Shown one piece after another: positions 49,608-61,104 of a stretch of 64,000 nt of DNA. The position numbers and the translations under genes were made by a program. The stretch comes from Gonapodya sp. JEL0774 (lineage: Eukaryota; Monoblepharomycota; Monoblepharidomycetes; Monoblepharidales; Gonapodyaceae): contig JADIIX010000007.1 of the NCBI GenBank assembly GCA_027604505.1, forward strand, positions 176,492 through 240,491, given 5' to 3'. Numbering within the stretch: the first letter of the stretch is position 1; every line of letters begins with the position of its first letter. The notes below the pieces were generated by a model. That model was not told the origin of the DNA. It did not search any database and saw nothing but the letters and a program-made list of their open reading frames with translations.

Positions 49608-50431
49608 TCAGCACCCAAGGAGAGCCTGCTCACGGGGAACTCTACCTGAGGCAGAGATTTGGAGGGCAAGTTCAATATGCTCATCGTCCACGTCCTACAA
49701 AGCCAGTGTTTTAGTTACAACACCAATCTAGTAACTGGAGAGTGTGGCTCGCCGATCTCACCTCGACCAGCTCCGCCTCGACTACCTGCTGCTGCTCCGC
49801 GACCCGGAGCAGAAGATCCAGCAGATTGCGCTCTACGTTCCTTGTGCTGAGTCTCTTTGACCATGTCAATGATCTGGTTGAGGCCAGCGTGGTTAGACTG
49901 CTGTATGTAGGGACCCGTTGAAACGTAAAAGCGCATACCTCATCTGGTACACGGAGGTATTTGATACTGGATCCGCGGATGTAGCATTCGGGCAATCGCC
50001 AGAACTTCTCTCCGTCAGGTGATGTGAGAATGACTTCGCGCAGATTAATATTCATCCATGGCTGAATCGAATGATAAAAACGAGTGGATAATGAGGATGC
50101 CGATTGCGGATGTGAAAGCTGCATAAATCACGCGCCGTCGACTGGTTCGATTGTGGTTCGAAGCTCACATCGCAGTTCACTAAGTGTCCATTGTAAGTCT
50201 CGCCGTTCTTCAGTTCCACAAGAATCGGGTGCCTTACAGCTGTTTGATGAGAAGCGATGGATGAAAAGCGATTTATCGCATTAGCGACTGTATTACAAAC
50301 AGTGCAGAGTAGCGGGGCACCTCACCCGTATTCAGGAGCGAGAGCGGCAGCTGTTCGCATCAGGACGGGGTCCAAATAGGAAATCAGGAGAAGTTCTGCA
50401 AGTGTCCACTTTGTAAGAAGAATCCCACCAT
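49608..50431 (-). CDS. LSM4: U6 snRNA-associated Sm-like protein LSM4
   Basis: LSM4 is a subunit of the LSM1-7 (mRNA decay) and LSM2-8 (U6 snRNA) rings. The Sm fold is complete: LPLSLLNT (50350-50326) joined to [20 protein letters not shown] and VNCD, then [35 protein letters not shown], and a C-terminal RG-rich tail ([19 protein letters not shown]). Known LSM4 proteins begin M-L-P-L-S-L-L. Here the only way to supply the Met is an ATG at 50431-50429 that forms an exon by itself, followed by a 78-base GT-AG intron. The 3' end is uncertain: a GTGAG donor after GGAGRG with a good acceptor at about 49693 gives an acidic tail and a stop at 49608; without that intron the protein stops at 49715. 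Confidence 0.87.
50351..50428 (-). other. Intron directly after the LSM4 start codon
   Basis: The intron runs from GTGGGATTC to ATGCGAACAG on the minus strand and leaves a first coding exon of only ATG. The downstream exon begins CTG-CCG-CTC-TCG-CTC-CTG, giving LPLSLL in the frame of the Sm domain. Two codons upstream of that exon in the same frame is a TGA, so the start cannot lie there. Confidence 0.6.
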
Positions 50432-50557
50432 ATTTGTCGTAAAGGAGGCAATTGAATTCGATATTATCGATTACGAGTCTCGGATGGTTTGCTGTGGTCA
50501 CTTTATATTCAAGAAACCTGGTCTTGGGAACAACCTGTCTTTACAAATCACCTCACT
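50432..50557. promoter_or_regulatory. Very short divergent promoter region LSM4 / UBA1
   Basis: Just 126 bases separate the proposed LSM4 start codon from the UBA1 start codon on the opposite strand. Both promoters must overlap here. The stretch is AT-rich near 50455-50510. No TATA element is obvious. Confidence 0.45.
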
Positions 50558-53500
50558 ATGACAACAAACATGGATGTAGACGGTCCGAGCGGAATGGCAA
50601 AGGGACAAGGAGAGATAGACGAAGGTCTATATTCGAGGCAGCTGTGAGTACGCGTGTGCATGCTGTCTTGCGGCGGTACCCTGTGGACTTCCACCAGATT
50701 CATCCGGTTTCATCATCCTACTTGCCAACAGCTATGTCCTGGGACACGAAGCTATGAAGAAGATGGCGTATTCTAATGTCTTGATTGTTGGCATGAAAGG
50801 ACTGGGAATTGAAATCGGTGAGGGCCAGCAGCAGTCCACAGGGTAATGTTTCTCAGCTGACCAAACGTTTCGAAACCCTTGCTTCCAAAATCACTGGTAG
50901 CCAAGAACGTGGTACTTGCTGGAGTGAAGTCTGTTACGCTTTATGATCCGGAGCCGGTCAAGATCGCCGACTTGTCTTCACAGGTAGAGGACTGATTTGC
51001 AGATTTGTTATCCACCGTTCATTGTTCCGATCGGATGTTTTTTAGTTCTTCCTCCACAAAGAGGATATTGGAAAGCGGCGGGACCAGACGTCTGCTCCTC
51101 GGCTCCAGGAGCTTAATGGATATGTGCCTGTATTGGTACTCGATGGCAACCTATCACCTTCACGTCTGAACGCGTTCCAGGTCGCTGTCTTCACCGACAC
51201 TCCTTGGAAGAGCCTTATTGAGTATGATGACTATGCACACAAACATGGGATCAAGTTTCTTGCCGCGCAGACCCGTGGTCTCTTTGGGTTCGCTTTCAAC
51301 GACTTTGGTATCGAATTTTCGGTCACGGACCAAACTGGAGAGGAACCGCTTTCGGGAATGGTGGCTGGTATAGATAATGAGGGTGTGGTTACGACTCAGG
51401 ACGAGACCAGGCACGGACTGGAGGACGGAGACTTCGTTTCGTTTATTGAGGTTAAGGGTATGGATGGACTGAACGATGGCAAAGCCAGGAAAATCAAAGT
51501 GTTAGGTGAGTGATTATGTGCAATTTTTGGTCGTCTTAATCCCGATTTTCATTGTATCCTTCGGATTGCCACGGCTTTCCCAATCTGTGGGACTCTACTT
51601 AGGTCCCTACACTTTCTCAATCGGAGATGTTAGTGCATTCGGCAATTACCAATCCGGGGGGATTTATACCCAAGTTAAGCAACCCAAGACGTGGACATTC
51701 GTAAGTTGACGTATATGTCGGGCAGTGGAAGATACCATTGACGAAATGTTGTTTCTACGTTGGCGCAGAAACCCCTTCGCGAAGCTGCTGCCGATCCATC
51801 ATTCGTGGTTTCTGATTTCGCCAAGTTTGATAATCCTGCAAGTGAACACGTGGGCTTCCAAGCTTTGGATGAATTCGCCGCTGCACATGGACATCTTCCA
51901 CGCCCGATGAGTGAAGCGGATGCTACCGAAGTCTGGTCTATCGCCCAAAAGCTAAATGGAACGCTTAAGAGCCCCGCTGAACTGAGCGAAAAAGTCGTCA
52001 AGGAGCTATCTTACCAAGCACAGGGAGACTTGAGCCCAGTGATCGCGGTGATGGGAGGTTTGGTGGCCCAAGAGGTTCTGAAGGCATGCTCCGGGAAATT
52101 CAACCCCATTTACCAATTTCTGTACTTCGACTCAATTGAATCTTTGCCTGCCTCAGGGAGAAGCGAGATTTCGTGTGCGCCTCGGGGGAGCCGCTACGAT
52201 GGTCAAATCGCAGTCTTCGGGGCTGAGTACCAAGCAAGGCTTTCTCAAGTCAGGGAGTTTTTGGTGGGCTCTGGAGCCATTGGCTGTGAGATGCTTAAGA
52301 ATTGGGCAATGATGGGAGTTGGATGTGGAGAGGGGGGACAAATTTATGTCACAGACATGGACACCATTGAGAAGTCGAATCTGAACAGGCAGTTCTTATT
52401 CCGACCGCGGGACGTTGGCAAGCTCAAGTCAGAGGCTGCGGTGACTGCAGTGACCGCTATGAACCCTGACCTCACGGGACATGTGAAAGCCTTCTCTGAC
52501 CGCGTGGGCACCGACACCGAAAATGTATTTGACGATGCGTTTTGGAATGGGCTTACGGGCGTGACCAACGCTCTTGACAACGTTGACGCCCGAAAGTACG
52601 TGGACAGGAGATGCGTGTTCTTCCGGAAACACCTTTTGGAGTCGGGCACACTTGGCACGAAAGGGAACACTCAAGTAAGAATAACTTCTATAAACCTCAA
52701 ATGACGTAGTGTTTTATTGGGTGGCATTTTTCAGGTCGTTATTCCTGACCTCACAGAGTCGTATAGCTCTTCACAAGACCCTCCCGAGAAGTCGATCCCG
52801 ATTTGCACCCTCAAAAACTTCCCCAACCAGATTGAGCACACCATTCAATGGGCACGAGATTTGTTCGACGGCCTCTTCCGCCAACCGGCCGAGAACGTGA
52901 ACTCATACCTGACCAATGCGACGTTTGTGGAAAGCCTCCTAAAGCAGGGTGGCAACCCAAAAGAGACGCTGGAGCAAATCCACTCATTTTTGGTTGGGCA
53001 GAAAGCTCTCAGCTTCGCGGACTGTGTGTTGTGGGCACGGATGCGGTTTGAGGAGTACTTCAACAACACCATTCAGCAGCTGTTGTTCAACTTTCCCAAG
53101 GACGCTGTGACCTCTTCAGGAACTCCGTTCTGGTCTGGTCCTAAGAGGGCACCTGATGCAATCCGATTTGATGTAGAGAACGTGAGCGAAAGTCCAGTGC
53201 TGGTGCTAAATTCTCCTTCTTACTGTCGGCCAACAGCCACTACATCTCGACTTTATCATAGCGGCAGCGAACTTGCATGCATTCAATTATGGACTCAAAG
53301 GCGAAGCTGACAGGAGCTATTTCAAGAAGGTCGTGAGTTCAATAACCGTCCCAGAGTTCAAACCCAAATCTGGTGTCAAAATTCAAGTCAACGAGAACGA
53401 GCAAGTCTCCAACGGTGCGGCTGGTAAGTGTCATGTTACTAACGTTCTTTGGTCTACGCCTTTACGCGTTCGTTGGTTCTCACAACTCTTCATACTAAAC

Positions 53501-54414
53501 AGACGAGCAGGAACTCGACAACCTCATTAAGAGTCTTCCCCCTCCGACGTCACTCGCAGGCTATCGTCTGAATCCTGTAGATTTCGAGAAGGATGACGAC
53601 ACAAACTTCCACATTGACTTCATCACCGCCACCTCGAATCTCCGCGCCACCAACTACAGTATTGCAGTGGCGGACCGCCACCGCACCAAGTTCATCGCTG
53701 GCAAAATTATTCCTGCGATAGCCACCACGACGGCACTTGTTACAGGTCTTGTTTGCCTTGAATTCTACAAAGTAATCGATGGAAAAAGCAAGTTGGAAGA
53801 TTACAAGAACGGGTTTGTGAACCTTGCACTGCCATTCTTTGGCTTTTCGGAGCCTATAGGTGCACCGAAGCTAAAGGTTTGTGGCAAGCTTGCATCAAGT
53901 CACATTTCTGTCAGCCTCAGCAACCTTCATGAATATTTGTTCATTGATCTAGTACAATGACAAGGAGTTCACGCTTTGGGACCGATTCGAGGTAGAACAG
54001 GAACCAACTTTGCAGGAATTCCTCGACCTATTCCAGGCGAAACACAACCTCGAAGTCACAATGCTCAGTTGCGGGGTCAGCATGCTATATTCATTTTTCA
54101 TGCCCAAGAAGAAGCTTGAGGAGCGGAAGTCGATGAAGTGAGTCCAGTTCATCATCATATGGCTCCTTTCGTCATTACATATTCCACTGATGGATCACTT
54201 CAGGATATCAAAACTCGTCGAGACAATATCAAAGAAGCCTATTCCCCCGCACGTCAAGAGCTTGGTGCTGGAACTGTGCGCGAACGGTGCAGATGGAGAG
54301 GTACGTTATGTGTTCTTTTTCATTTTGCGTGTCCCCCCACCTCGTTACACAACCGAACGCTCTGCTGGACATTTTCAGGATGTGGAAGTACCGTACGTTA
54401 GAGTCCTGTTGTAG
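50558..54414 (+). CDS. UBA1: Ubiquitin-activating enzyme E1 (UBA1)
   Basis: E1 adenylates ubiquitin and transfers it to its own cysteine, feeding the whole ubiquitin pathway. The inactive adenylation half starts [54 protein letters not shown]. The active adenylation half has [36 protein letters not shown] (nucleotide loop), [19 protein letters not shown] and [17 protein letters not shown]. The catalytic cysteine lies in [20 protein letters not shown] (about 52800). The second catalytic half contains [20 protein letters not shown] and [20 protein letters not shown]; the C-terminal ubiquitin-fold domain includes [20 protein letters not shown] and ends [10 protein letters not shown] with a stop at 54412-54414. 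About a dozen GT-AG introns occur. The enzyme appears complete and active. It belongs to UBA1 rather than UBA6 or UBA7 by overall similarity, judged by eye. Confidence 0.96.
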
Positions 54415-54524
54415 AAGTACAAGAAGTTAGTTGAATTTCATTTGGAAGATTGAAGTGACAAAATGGCTCAATTAGATTTGGACGGTTTGCAGCCGAGCTG
54501 AGCTGTCTCCCAGAGACAATCGAC

Positions 54525-56513
54525 ATGGCGACGGTGCGAGCTCTAACAATGAATGCTATTCAAGCGCGGTTGACTGGCTCATTCATCCAATTCGTGCCGA
54601 TCTTTCCCATTGCGTGCTTGTGACCTTCCGTCTCTGCCTGGGAATCACCAACAGTACTGGTTCATTTCCGCCCCAGCGGACCCAACGAAGACCGATACGG
54701 TCAACAAGCTTAAGGATAAAATAACTACTGTTGCGGAGCTCGCGCCATTTAACTTGCCGGAGTTTAAGGTATGCTTAGAGCACAACATTGCAGCAAGTCG
54801 CAAGAACCTGGTGCTCTCGGACGTGAAATCGGGAGGGGGGCTAAAATCTGCGATTCTGAGTGGAACATGACATCCGAGCTCGAGAATGTATTTTCTGGAC
54901 AGTGTCCCATTCGGCTTTGGCGTCTCAGGAGATTTCCCGAGAACACCCTCCACTAATCGGGCTCGTTTCTTCCACTCGGATTTCAACCAGATAAAAAATC
55001 TTGATACCCTTGTCGTACTGTCTGATGACCTTACCAAAATTGACTCTGTGTGCGAGGGGATCGTGATGAAGATTGCGGACTCACTGAAACAGCTGCTGCA
55101 GGGAGACCTTGAGCAGTGGAGGAGCAATCTTTCAGTCAATGACAGTGAGTGGGCTCTCTAAGTTCTTTTCATAATGTGGGCGGAGCTTGAACTCAATCAC
55201 CATTTTTCACCGCCCAGAATCGGTGGATCAGTACCTGATGAGTTTTCAGTGGAATTCGATGAAATACAGAACAGACAAGACGCTCAGGGAAATAACAGAT
55301 GCGGTTTCCCAGGAGGTTTCAAACATTGACATACTCATGAAGCAGAAGATGTCAGCTTATCAACAAATCAAGACTCAACTTGGTGCACTTCAAAGGAAGA
55401 CAACGTGTGTTACCATGGTGGAATCGAGCAATCATCTGATCTAAGGAATCATTTCTGTGCCGCTTGTTAAATAGCGGGAATCTTGCCGTCCGCGGGCTCG
55501 GTGATATTGTCAAAAAGGAACATTTTGTCCTGGACTCCGAGTATCTCTCGACAGTGGTTGTCGCGGTTCCCAAGTGAGGAACATTCTATTATCGAATCGC
55601 TCGATAAGATTTCGCATCTTCATTCGACTTCAGAAACCTTTACAAGGAATGGATTTCATCCTATGAAACCCTGGCACAGATGATCGTGCCACGATCGTCA
55701 CAGTAGGTCTACACCGTTCGTTCATCAATTTTATTGAACTATTCAACAATCTGTGCTGGTTGCATAGGCTTATCGCCGAGGACGACGAATTCGGCCTTTA
55801 CACAGTGACGTTGTTCCAAAGAGTGATCGAAGAGTTCACACAAAAAGCGCGTGAAAACAAGTGAGCCTTTGTATTTTTGTTGAGCGTTTGTCCTTATTGT
55901 CTCGTGGTTGGATCCTCACATTGTCGACAGATTCACCGTTCGGGATTTCAAGTGGAACGACACCCAGCTTCAACAAGAGAAGAAGGAGCTGGCCGAAGTG
56001 GCTGGAAATGAGAAAGAGCTATGGGTGAGTCGTGGATCGTTTTAGCTCAGCCGTTTGCTGGGTTGGTTTTCAGCAGCTTAGTGTGTCCCTCCCGTAGTCA
56101 AACCTCCTCCGACTATCCAAAACCAACTTTGGTGAAGTGTTTGCTTCGTGGATTCATGTAAAAGCTCTGCGTGTGTACGTGGAGTCCATTCTGCGGTACG
56201 GCTTGCCACCCGATTTCCAGCCTATGGTAGTGAAGGTGAGGACTCTTGAATCGGGACACGTCGGGGTTTATCCGCCAGCCTCTCACCATTTTCAATTCAT
56301 TACAAGCCCAAGCCCAAAACCGAACGTAAAGCGCGGGAATTATTGGGCAGTCACTACGCAACACTTGGAGGCGTTCCCTCGGACAAAAAGAGTAAGGCGA
56401 ACAAGAAAGAAGAGGATGCACTGGATGAAAATGTGCAAACTTTACTCGGGGATAAGGAGTTCTTCCCATATGTGTCGTTCAGCGTGGATTGGAGCGTGGA
56501 AAGCAACAAGTAG
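54525..56513 (+). CDS. VMA5: V-type H+-ATPase subunit C
   Basis: Subunit C links the V1 and Vo parts of the vacuolar proton pump and is released during reversible disassembly. The first exon is just MAT (ATGGCGACG), followed by a GT-AG intron and [20 protein letters not shown]. Then come [20 protein letters not shown] (across an intron), [83 protein letters not shown], and [20 protein letters not shown] followed by [10 protein letters not shown]. The C terminus reads [17 protein letters not shown] with a stop at 56511-56513. All blocks match the ATP6V1C/Vma5 family in order. About ten introns; the splice at 54770-54990 spans an odd stretch but restores KVGTLDTL only if the segment from GTATGC to about 54996 is removed. 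Confidence 0.94.
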
Positions 56514-56754
56514 AACCAAGCGTATTTTCTAGTCATATTGAGAGGTTCAATGGTGGCTTAAACGGATTGAAATCATTACTATGCGTGTTCAATTTACAGT
56601 TGGTGGTTTTCGTTCTTCGAGGGTTGAACGGGCGGACGTCAGGCATTATTGACTGGAGGGCTCAAGGCAGTCCGGGTATGCGTTGGTAACATGGCCAGTA
56701 CACTACCAGGACGCCAATTCAGGCGAATCCCACTTGCTTTTCTAAGTCGCAACA

Positions 56755-58152
56755 ATGATGCCCCCGCTCCCCACAAGATCGAGCACATCAGACATCTCTA
56801 CGAGGCCGGGAGTGGTCGCGTATGCGGCGGTATCCTCTTCGATGGGGCGACGGCCAACCCAGCAAGATGAGAGCCTCGTGATGGAATCCCTCTTTGATTC
56901 GGACGACTACAAGCTGTACGCTGTATTTGATGGTCATGGTGAGCTCCGTGTTCCTGGTACTGGTACCGTTTTGTTGGGTCTGAAGCGGTCTGCTTGATCC
57001 GCTACTGTCTCCACGCGCCTGATCACCTCTCACCATCATCAACGATTCGCAATCGAACAAAACTCTAATCCACATATCCTGTGGGGTACCTCTCTGTACC
57101 CTGAAACGTGCGGTTCCGTTGAGCCAGGCAACGACGGCGCAAAGTGCGCCGAATACGCGAAGCTGCACATTCCCGAGCACCTCAGACGCGACCGGAATCA
57201 GTTTCGCAATGATCCCACCGAAGTTCTCAAATCGGCCTTCGAGGCGACGGGGCGATCTTTATTGGATGATTCCTCCATCGACACGTACATGTCCGGCACC
57301 ACCGCGGTTGTCGCTGTCCTCTCTATTGCCGAGCGAACAGTTTACGTAGCGAGCGTAGGGGACAGTAGAGCCGTTATTGGGCGGGAGCCGGAAGGTGGTG
57401 GTGGAGGCGGGTGGAAGGTTGAGCAGATCACGAGGTGGGGCCCACCGTGCCGCGGATGTAACCCTTTCGCTGTTGCTGTTCATCGATGTTTGTTGTTGCG
57501 TTGCTCCAACGACGATTTCTTTGTACTATCATCGCCTAAAGGGACCACACGTGTGAAGTATCTACCGAACGAGAGCGGATAATCTCCAAGGGTGGCCGAG
57601 TGGAAGCCCTGGTGTACGACGACGGCTCGCCGCCGGGACCTCTCCGCATTTTCAAGGGGTCGCTCCCTTACCCAGGCCTCGTTGTTACTCGATCACTCGG
57701 TGAGTCGGGACTCGACACCGCAGAGACCTGCGCTTCTTGAAACGTTCTGCGCTGCCTGTTCCCGCCTGCTCCCGGCTTCCCCCTCTCCCATCAAACTCTA
57801 CGGCCTGTCCCCCACCCCGCCTCTTGTCCCCCATCCCCCTTGCCGGTCTTACCCCCACGCTATACCAGGCGACGAAATCGCCCACAAACTCGGCGTCCTC
57901 TCGACCCCCTCTGTCCACACGGTGATCCTCGACCCGACGACGCGCTTCCTCGTCCTGGGCTCCGACGGCCTATTCGACGGCGTGTCCCTCTCGGAAATTG
58001 TCAACACCGTGTACCGCGCCCACGCCAAGCACGGCGCGACGGGGAAATGCGCAAAGGTGGCGAGCGAGGCGCTCACCAAGGCGAGTCTGGCAGGCATGGA
58101 TAGGGAGCAGTTGGACGATAATACTACGAATGTGGTGGTATTGTTTGAGTAG
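56755..58152 (+). CDS. PP2C-family (PPM) protein phosphatase
   Basis: A metal-dependent Ser/Thr phosphatase. The N terminus MMPPLPTRSSTSDIS leads into AAVSSSMGRRPTQQDESLVM (the RR..QDE metal motif) and YAVFDGHG, followed by an intron and AKCAEYAKLHIPEHL. Further blocks are SGTTAVVAVLSIAERTVYVA, SVGDSRAVIG, DHTCEVSTERERIISKGGRV, VTRSLGDEIAHKLGVLSTP, TTRFLVLGSDGLFDGVSLSE and DDNTTNVVVLFE at the stop (58150-58152). The metal-binding aspartates of DGHG, SDGLFD and DDN are all present. A glycine run (EGGGGGGW) precedes an intron. The start is the ATG that keeps the catalytic frame; an upstream ATG at 56691 is in another frame. At least three GT-AG introns. The sub-family was not assigned. Confidence 0.9.
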
Positions 58153-58757
58153 AGGGTGGGGCAAGGGGGTTGGGAGCATTTTAGGTTCGGCCGGGGTGGC
58201 GGTCCGATTGCGGGGAAACGGGGTGTGAGGGGAGGACGGAGTGTTTGTGATAATCGCCACGTGAGAACGCCAGAAGCCTTCCCGCCGTCCGGTCACTGGT
58301 GATCGGGGCGGGGTTACCATCTTTTCAATTTTTTTTTTTTGTACTCCTTCTTTTTCATGTGCGTCAGTCGAGTTCCTGGTGCCGGTCGGACAGAGTGAAG
58401 GTAGCTCAAAGTGACGATGCATCTTGTTTCCACAGCGCCAAACAAATGGGTGTCTAGAATCCTGTAAATACAACCTCGAATATGATAATCACCATGTTTA
58501 TGGACTGGGGGTCGCTATATGGGTCGCAGACTTCCCCGTGTGGGTGCCGAGGTCCACATACCCAGGACCTACACCACCAGGGCAAACGGCCCCCCCCACA
58601 CACACACACAACCACCATCTCGCACCCATCACACTCCTCTTCTCCCTCCTCCACACTTTCTCCTCCCCTCCTTTCCCTTGTCACGTCCCGTCTCCCGTAC
58701 CTCCTCACACCCCACATCCCACACCCTTCGCTTCCACCCCCTTCCCCCTCCCCCCGT
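58153..58757. other. Convergent 3' region PP2C / CDC123
   Basis: The 605 bases between the PP2C stop and the convergent CDC123 stop contain a run of ten or so T (about 58330-58341), a short ACACAC run near 58600, and a long C/T-rich, G-poor stretch from 58590 to 58757. No gene or RNA is recognised. The long frames here on the plus strand are products of the pyrimidine bias. Confidence 0.4.
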
Positions 58758-61104
58758 TCACTCCCCCTCCCCCTCTATCGCCTCCATCGCCTCCACCACC
58801 GCCTCTGCGCTCGCCGTTCTCGGATCGAGCACGTCACGGGGGTACCTGTTGTGCGCGAACCGGGGGTTCCCCCACCCGTTGGCGTTGGCCAGCGCGTGGG
58901 ATGACGAGGTGACCAGGCGGAGGTGCGGGTGGGGCGGGGGGAGACCTTGGGGGGCAGGGGGGGCGGGCCAGGGAGGATGGGGTGAACGGTGGGCGGGTTA
59001 TCGGACAGTGGTTCAATGTCGTCTCGCGTGGCATCAGCTGTGTCGCAGGGAACCCCCCCCTCCTTCCACCGCCAAATCACATCAAACCCCCCCAGTTACC
59101 CACCCCCCACCACCTCCCTCCACTCGAACAATAGCGCGTCCGTGGTTCTACAGAACGGGTTGAAGTCCACGATCCAGGGGCGGCGGCGACGGTCGAGGTA
59201 AAGGTCGAGGACGTCTGGGGGTTGGGCGGGGGAAGTGGTCGGTAGGGTTAGGTACGCAGAGGAGAGACGCGGGTGCGGGGTTCAGGGTGCGGGTGGATGC
59301 GAATGGCGACGGAGGGTGCTGCGAGCCTGGCGAGGTGGTGTCCCGTGGACGGTGCGGGGGGTCGGCCCACGCACACACCACGCTCAGTGCACAATGCGCT
59401 CTACACACACACACACACACACACTGTGTCTCGTCACACACGGGTTTGTCACACTCTTGCTTGCGTTCTTCCCTTGACCTTTCCATCTCGTTCCCTCGTG
59501 ACCTCCCTCTTTCCCGCACCAACTCTGTTGCCCCGTTGTTCCGGGTCCCTCTCCCCACTCTCTCCACCTCGCAACCCCTCTTCGATACTTACACTCCCCC
59601 CCGTCCCACCTCCCCCTGACCTCCCGTTCCCAAAACCCCTTCACCGTGTCCACGATCTCATCCCTCATGCCCTCCAAAAACGGGTAGTACGTGGTATAGT
59701 CCCTCTGGGATATCCCCACGAGGGTACCTTGGTAGACGAAGCACCGGAATTCCATGGAGGGGAGGAGGGGAAAGTGTTTGCGGAGGGTGAGATAGTGGCG
59801 GGGCTTGCGGGGGGTCGCGGGGTGGGGCGGGTCGGCTCGGGGTCGGGGTCGGGGTCGGGGTCCGTCGCCGTGGCGGGTCTCGAGATGGTCGGGGCCGGGC
59901 GAGTGGGAGTGGGCCGGGTCGGGGGACTCTTGGAGCGGTGGATCACCGTCGGATCTGTCGGATCCGTCAGGACCTGCACCAGTGGGATTGGCACCCGTGA
60001 CCACGTCCACATTGCGTGCGCCCCCCCCCACAGCCTCGTCCACCTTGTCGTTCGCGTTCGCGTCCTGACCCTCTTCGCCCCCGCCCTCTCCCGCCAATCC
60101 ATCGCCCCCATCTCCCCCGTCCCCTCCCTCCGCTCCCTCCCTCTCCCCCTCCCCCTCCCCATCCACACACTCATCATACGCATGGAACAAATCATGTCCC
60201 ACAAAATCCGACGCCTTGAGGAGCAATATCACGTCGTCGGGGTGCTGGCACCTGAGCGTGTTGGTTGGCGCGATCCAGGCCGCGTCTTGCGGGGCGGACC
60301 AGTCCAGTTTGGGGAACACGGCGCCACCGTGATGGTCGATGGCAGCGCGGATGAGCGAGGTGATGTGCGGGAGGGAGGGGTAGGTGGGGTGCGGGGGGGA
60401 CTAGGCCAGGTACGTGTGTGGGGGAAGAGGTGGGAGGGTGGGGAGGCGGTGGGAACAGGCGGGGTAGGTATTGGGAATGTGTAGGTGTGTTGGTTGCAGG
60501 AACAAGCCCGGGAGGTCGTCAGGACCGCAAGTGACGAGATAAAAAAGCGAATGCGAAGAAGAGAGGTGAAGACACCCGTGGCACGCACATCGTCGAGGTC
60601 CTCACCCCCGTTTTCCTCCACCGCCGTATCGTCGTCCTGGTCCGATTCATCATCACTACAAACAAACACGCAAAAAAAAAAGAACCGATGAGTGGGGACG
60701 CTGGCGTTCGCTGTCCCGCCCCCACCTCCCGCGCAACCCCAACCCCGCGCCCACCTGAACCCCGATGCCCCTGGCACCGGCGACGGCAAGAAGATCCCAT
60801 CAGCCTTCAAGAACTCGACGAAATCTTCTGGCAGTGGTATGATTGTGGACTTGAACGAGCAGTGGGCGAATTTGGGGAACCAGCTGGAAAATGCGCAGGC
60901 GTCGACGTGGGCGCGGGTCAGCGGGGGGAAATGGAGCGGGGGAAGCGTGGGCAGGTCGGAGGGGGGGGAAGGGTGGGGGGGATGGGCGGGGGAGGGGGAT
61001 GTGATGGACCGGGTCATGGGGAAAGTTTGTCGTTGCGGTGTCGGTTGTGCCAACTCGCCGGGGCTCAACCGGCATGACCGAGCCACAGCACTGGATACCC
61101 CCAC
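58758..61104 (-). CDS. CDC123: CDC123/D123 family, eIF2 complex assembly factor
   Basis: CDC123 is an ATP-grasp-like chaperone that binds eIF2-gamma and promotes joining of eIF2 subunits. The N-terminal block AFSSWFPKFAHCSFKSTIIP, LPEDFVEFLKADGIFLP matches the family, followed by an acidic exon (DDESDQDDDTAVEENGGEDL). Next is AVFPKLDWSAPQDAAWIAPT, RCQHPDDVILLLKASDFVGH, a long low-complexity insert (about 130 residues, 60150-59800) and LPSMEFRCFVYQGTLVGISQ plus RDYTTYYPFL. Later exons give VLDLYLDRRRRPWIVDFNPF and CRTTDALLFEWREV; the last exon reads SHALANANGWGNPRFAHNRY and ends EGEGE at a TGA, 58758-58760. The DFNPF metal motif is intact. The start is unsure: 61104 is the most upstream ATG in frame, and the ATG near 61016 is also possible. 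It is divergent from the gene for eIF2-beta. Confidence 0.9.
59403..59424 (+). repeat. (AC)11 microsatellite in a CDC123 intron
   Basis: Eleven uninterrupted AC dinucleotides, lying between the CDC123 coding blocks at 59190 and 59640, therefore probably intronic. Confidence 0.95.
59837..59860 (+). repeat. (TCGGGG)4 hexamer run coding an Arg-Pro repeat in CDC123
   Basis: Four tandem TCGGGG units on the plus strand. On the coding (minus) strand they give alternating Pro and Arg (PRPRPRPR) in the CDC123 insert. Four runs of four G with two-base spacers could form a G-quadruplex on the non-template strand. Confidence 0.9.

Noticed and set aside
57590-57610. tRNA-Leu/Ser-like 5' end (GGTGGCCGAGTGG)
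   Set aside because: It lies in a PP2C exon coding SKGGRVEAL and no matching acceptor stem or anticodon arm follows.
58519-59163. Long proline-rich frame on the plus strand (214 codons)
   Set aside because: It crosses the C/T-rich 3' region and runs antisense to the last exons of CDC123, whose frame is conserved (DFNPF, GNPRFAHNRYPRD).
59273-60484. Plus-strand frame of 403 codons
   Set aside because: It overlaps CDC123 in antisense and passes through the CA microsatellite and GC-rich linker; the minus strand carries the conserved protein.
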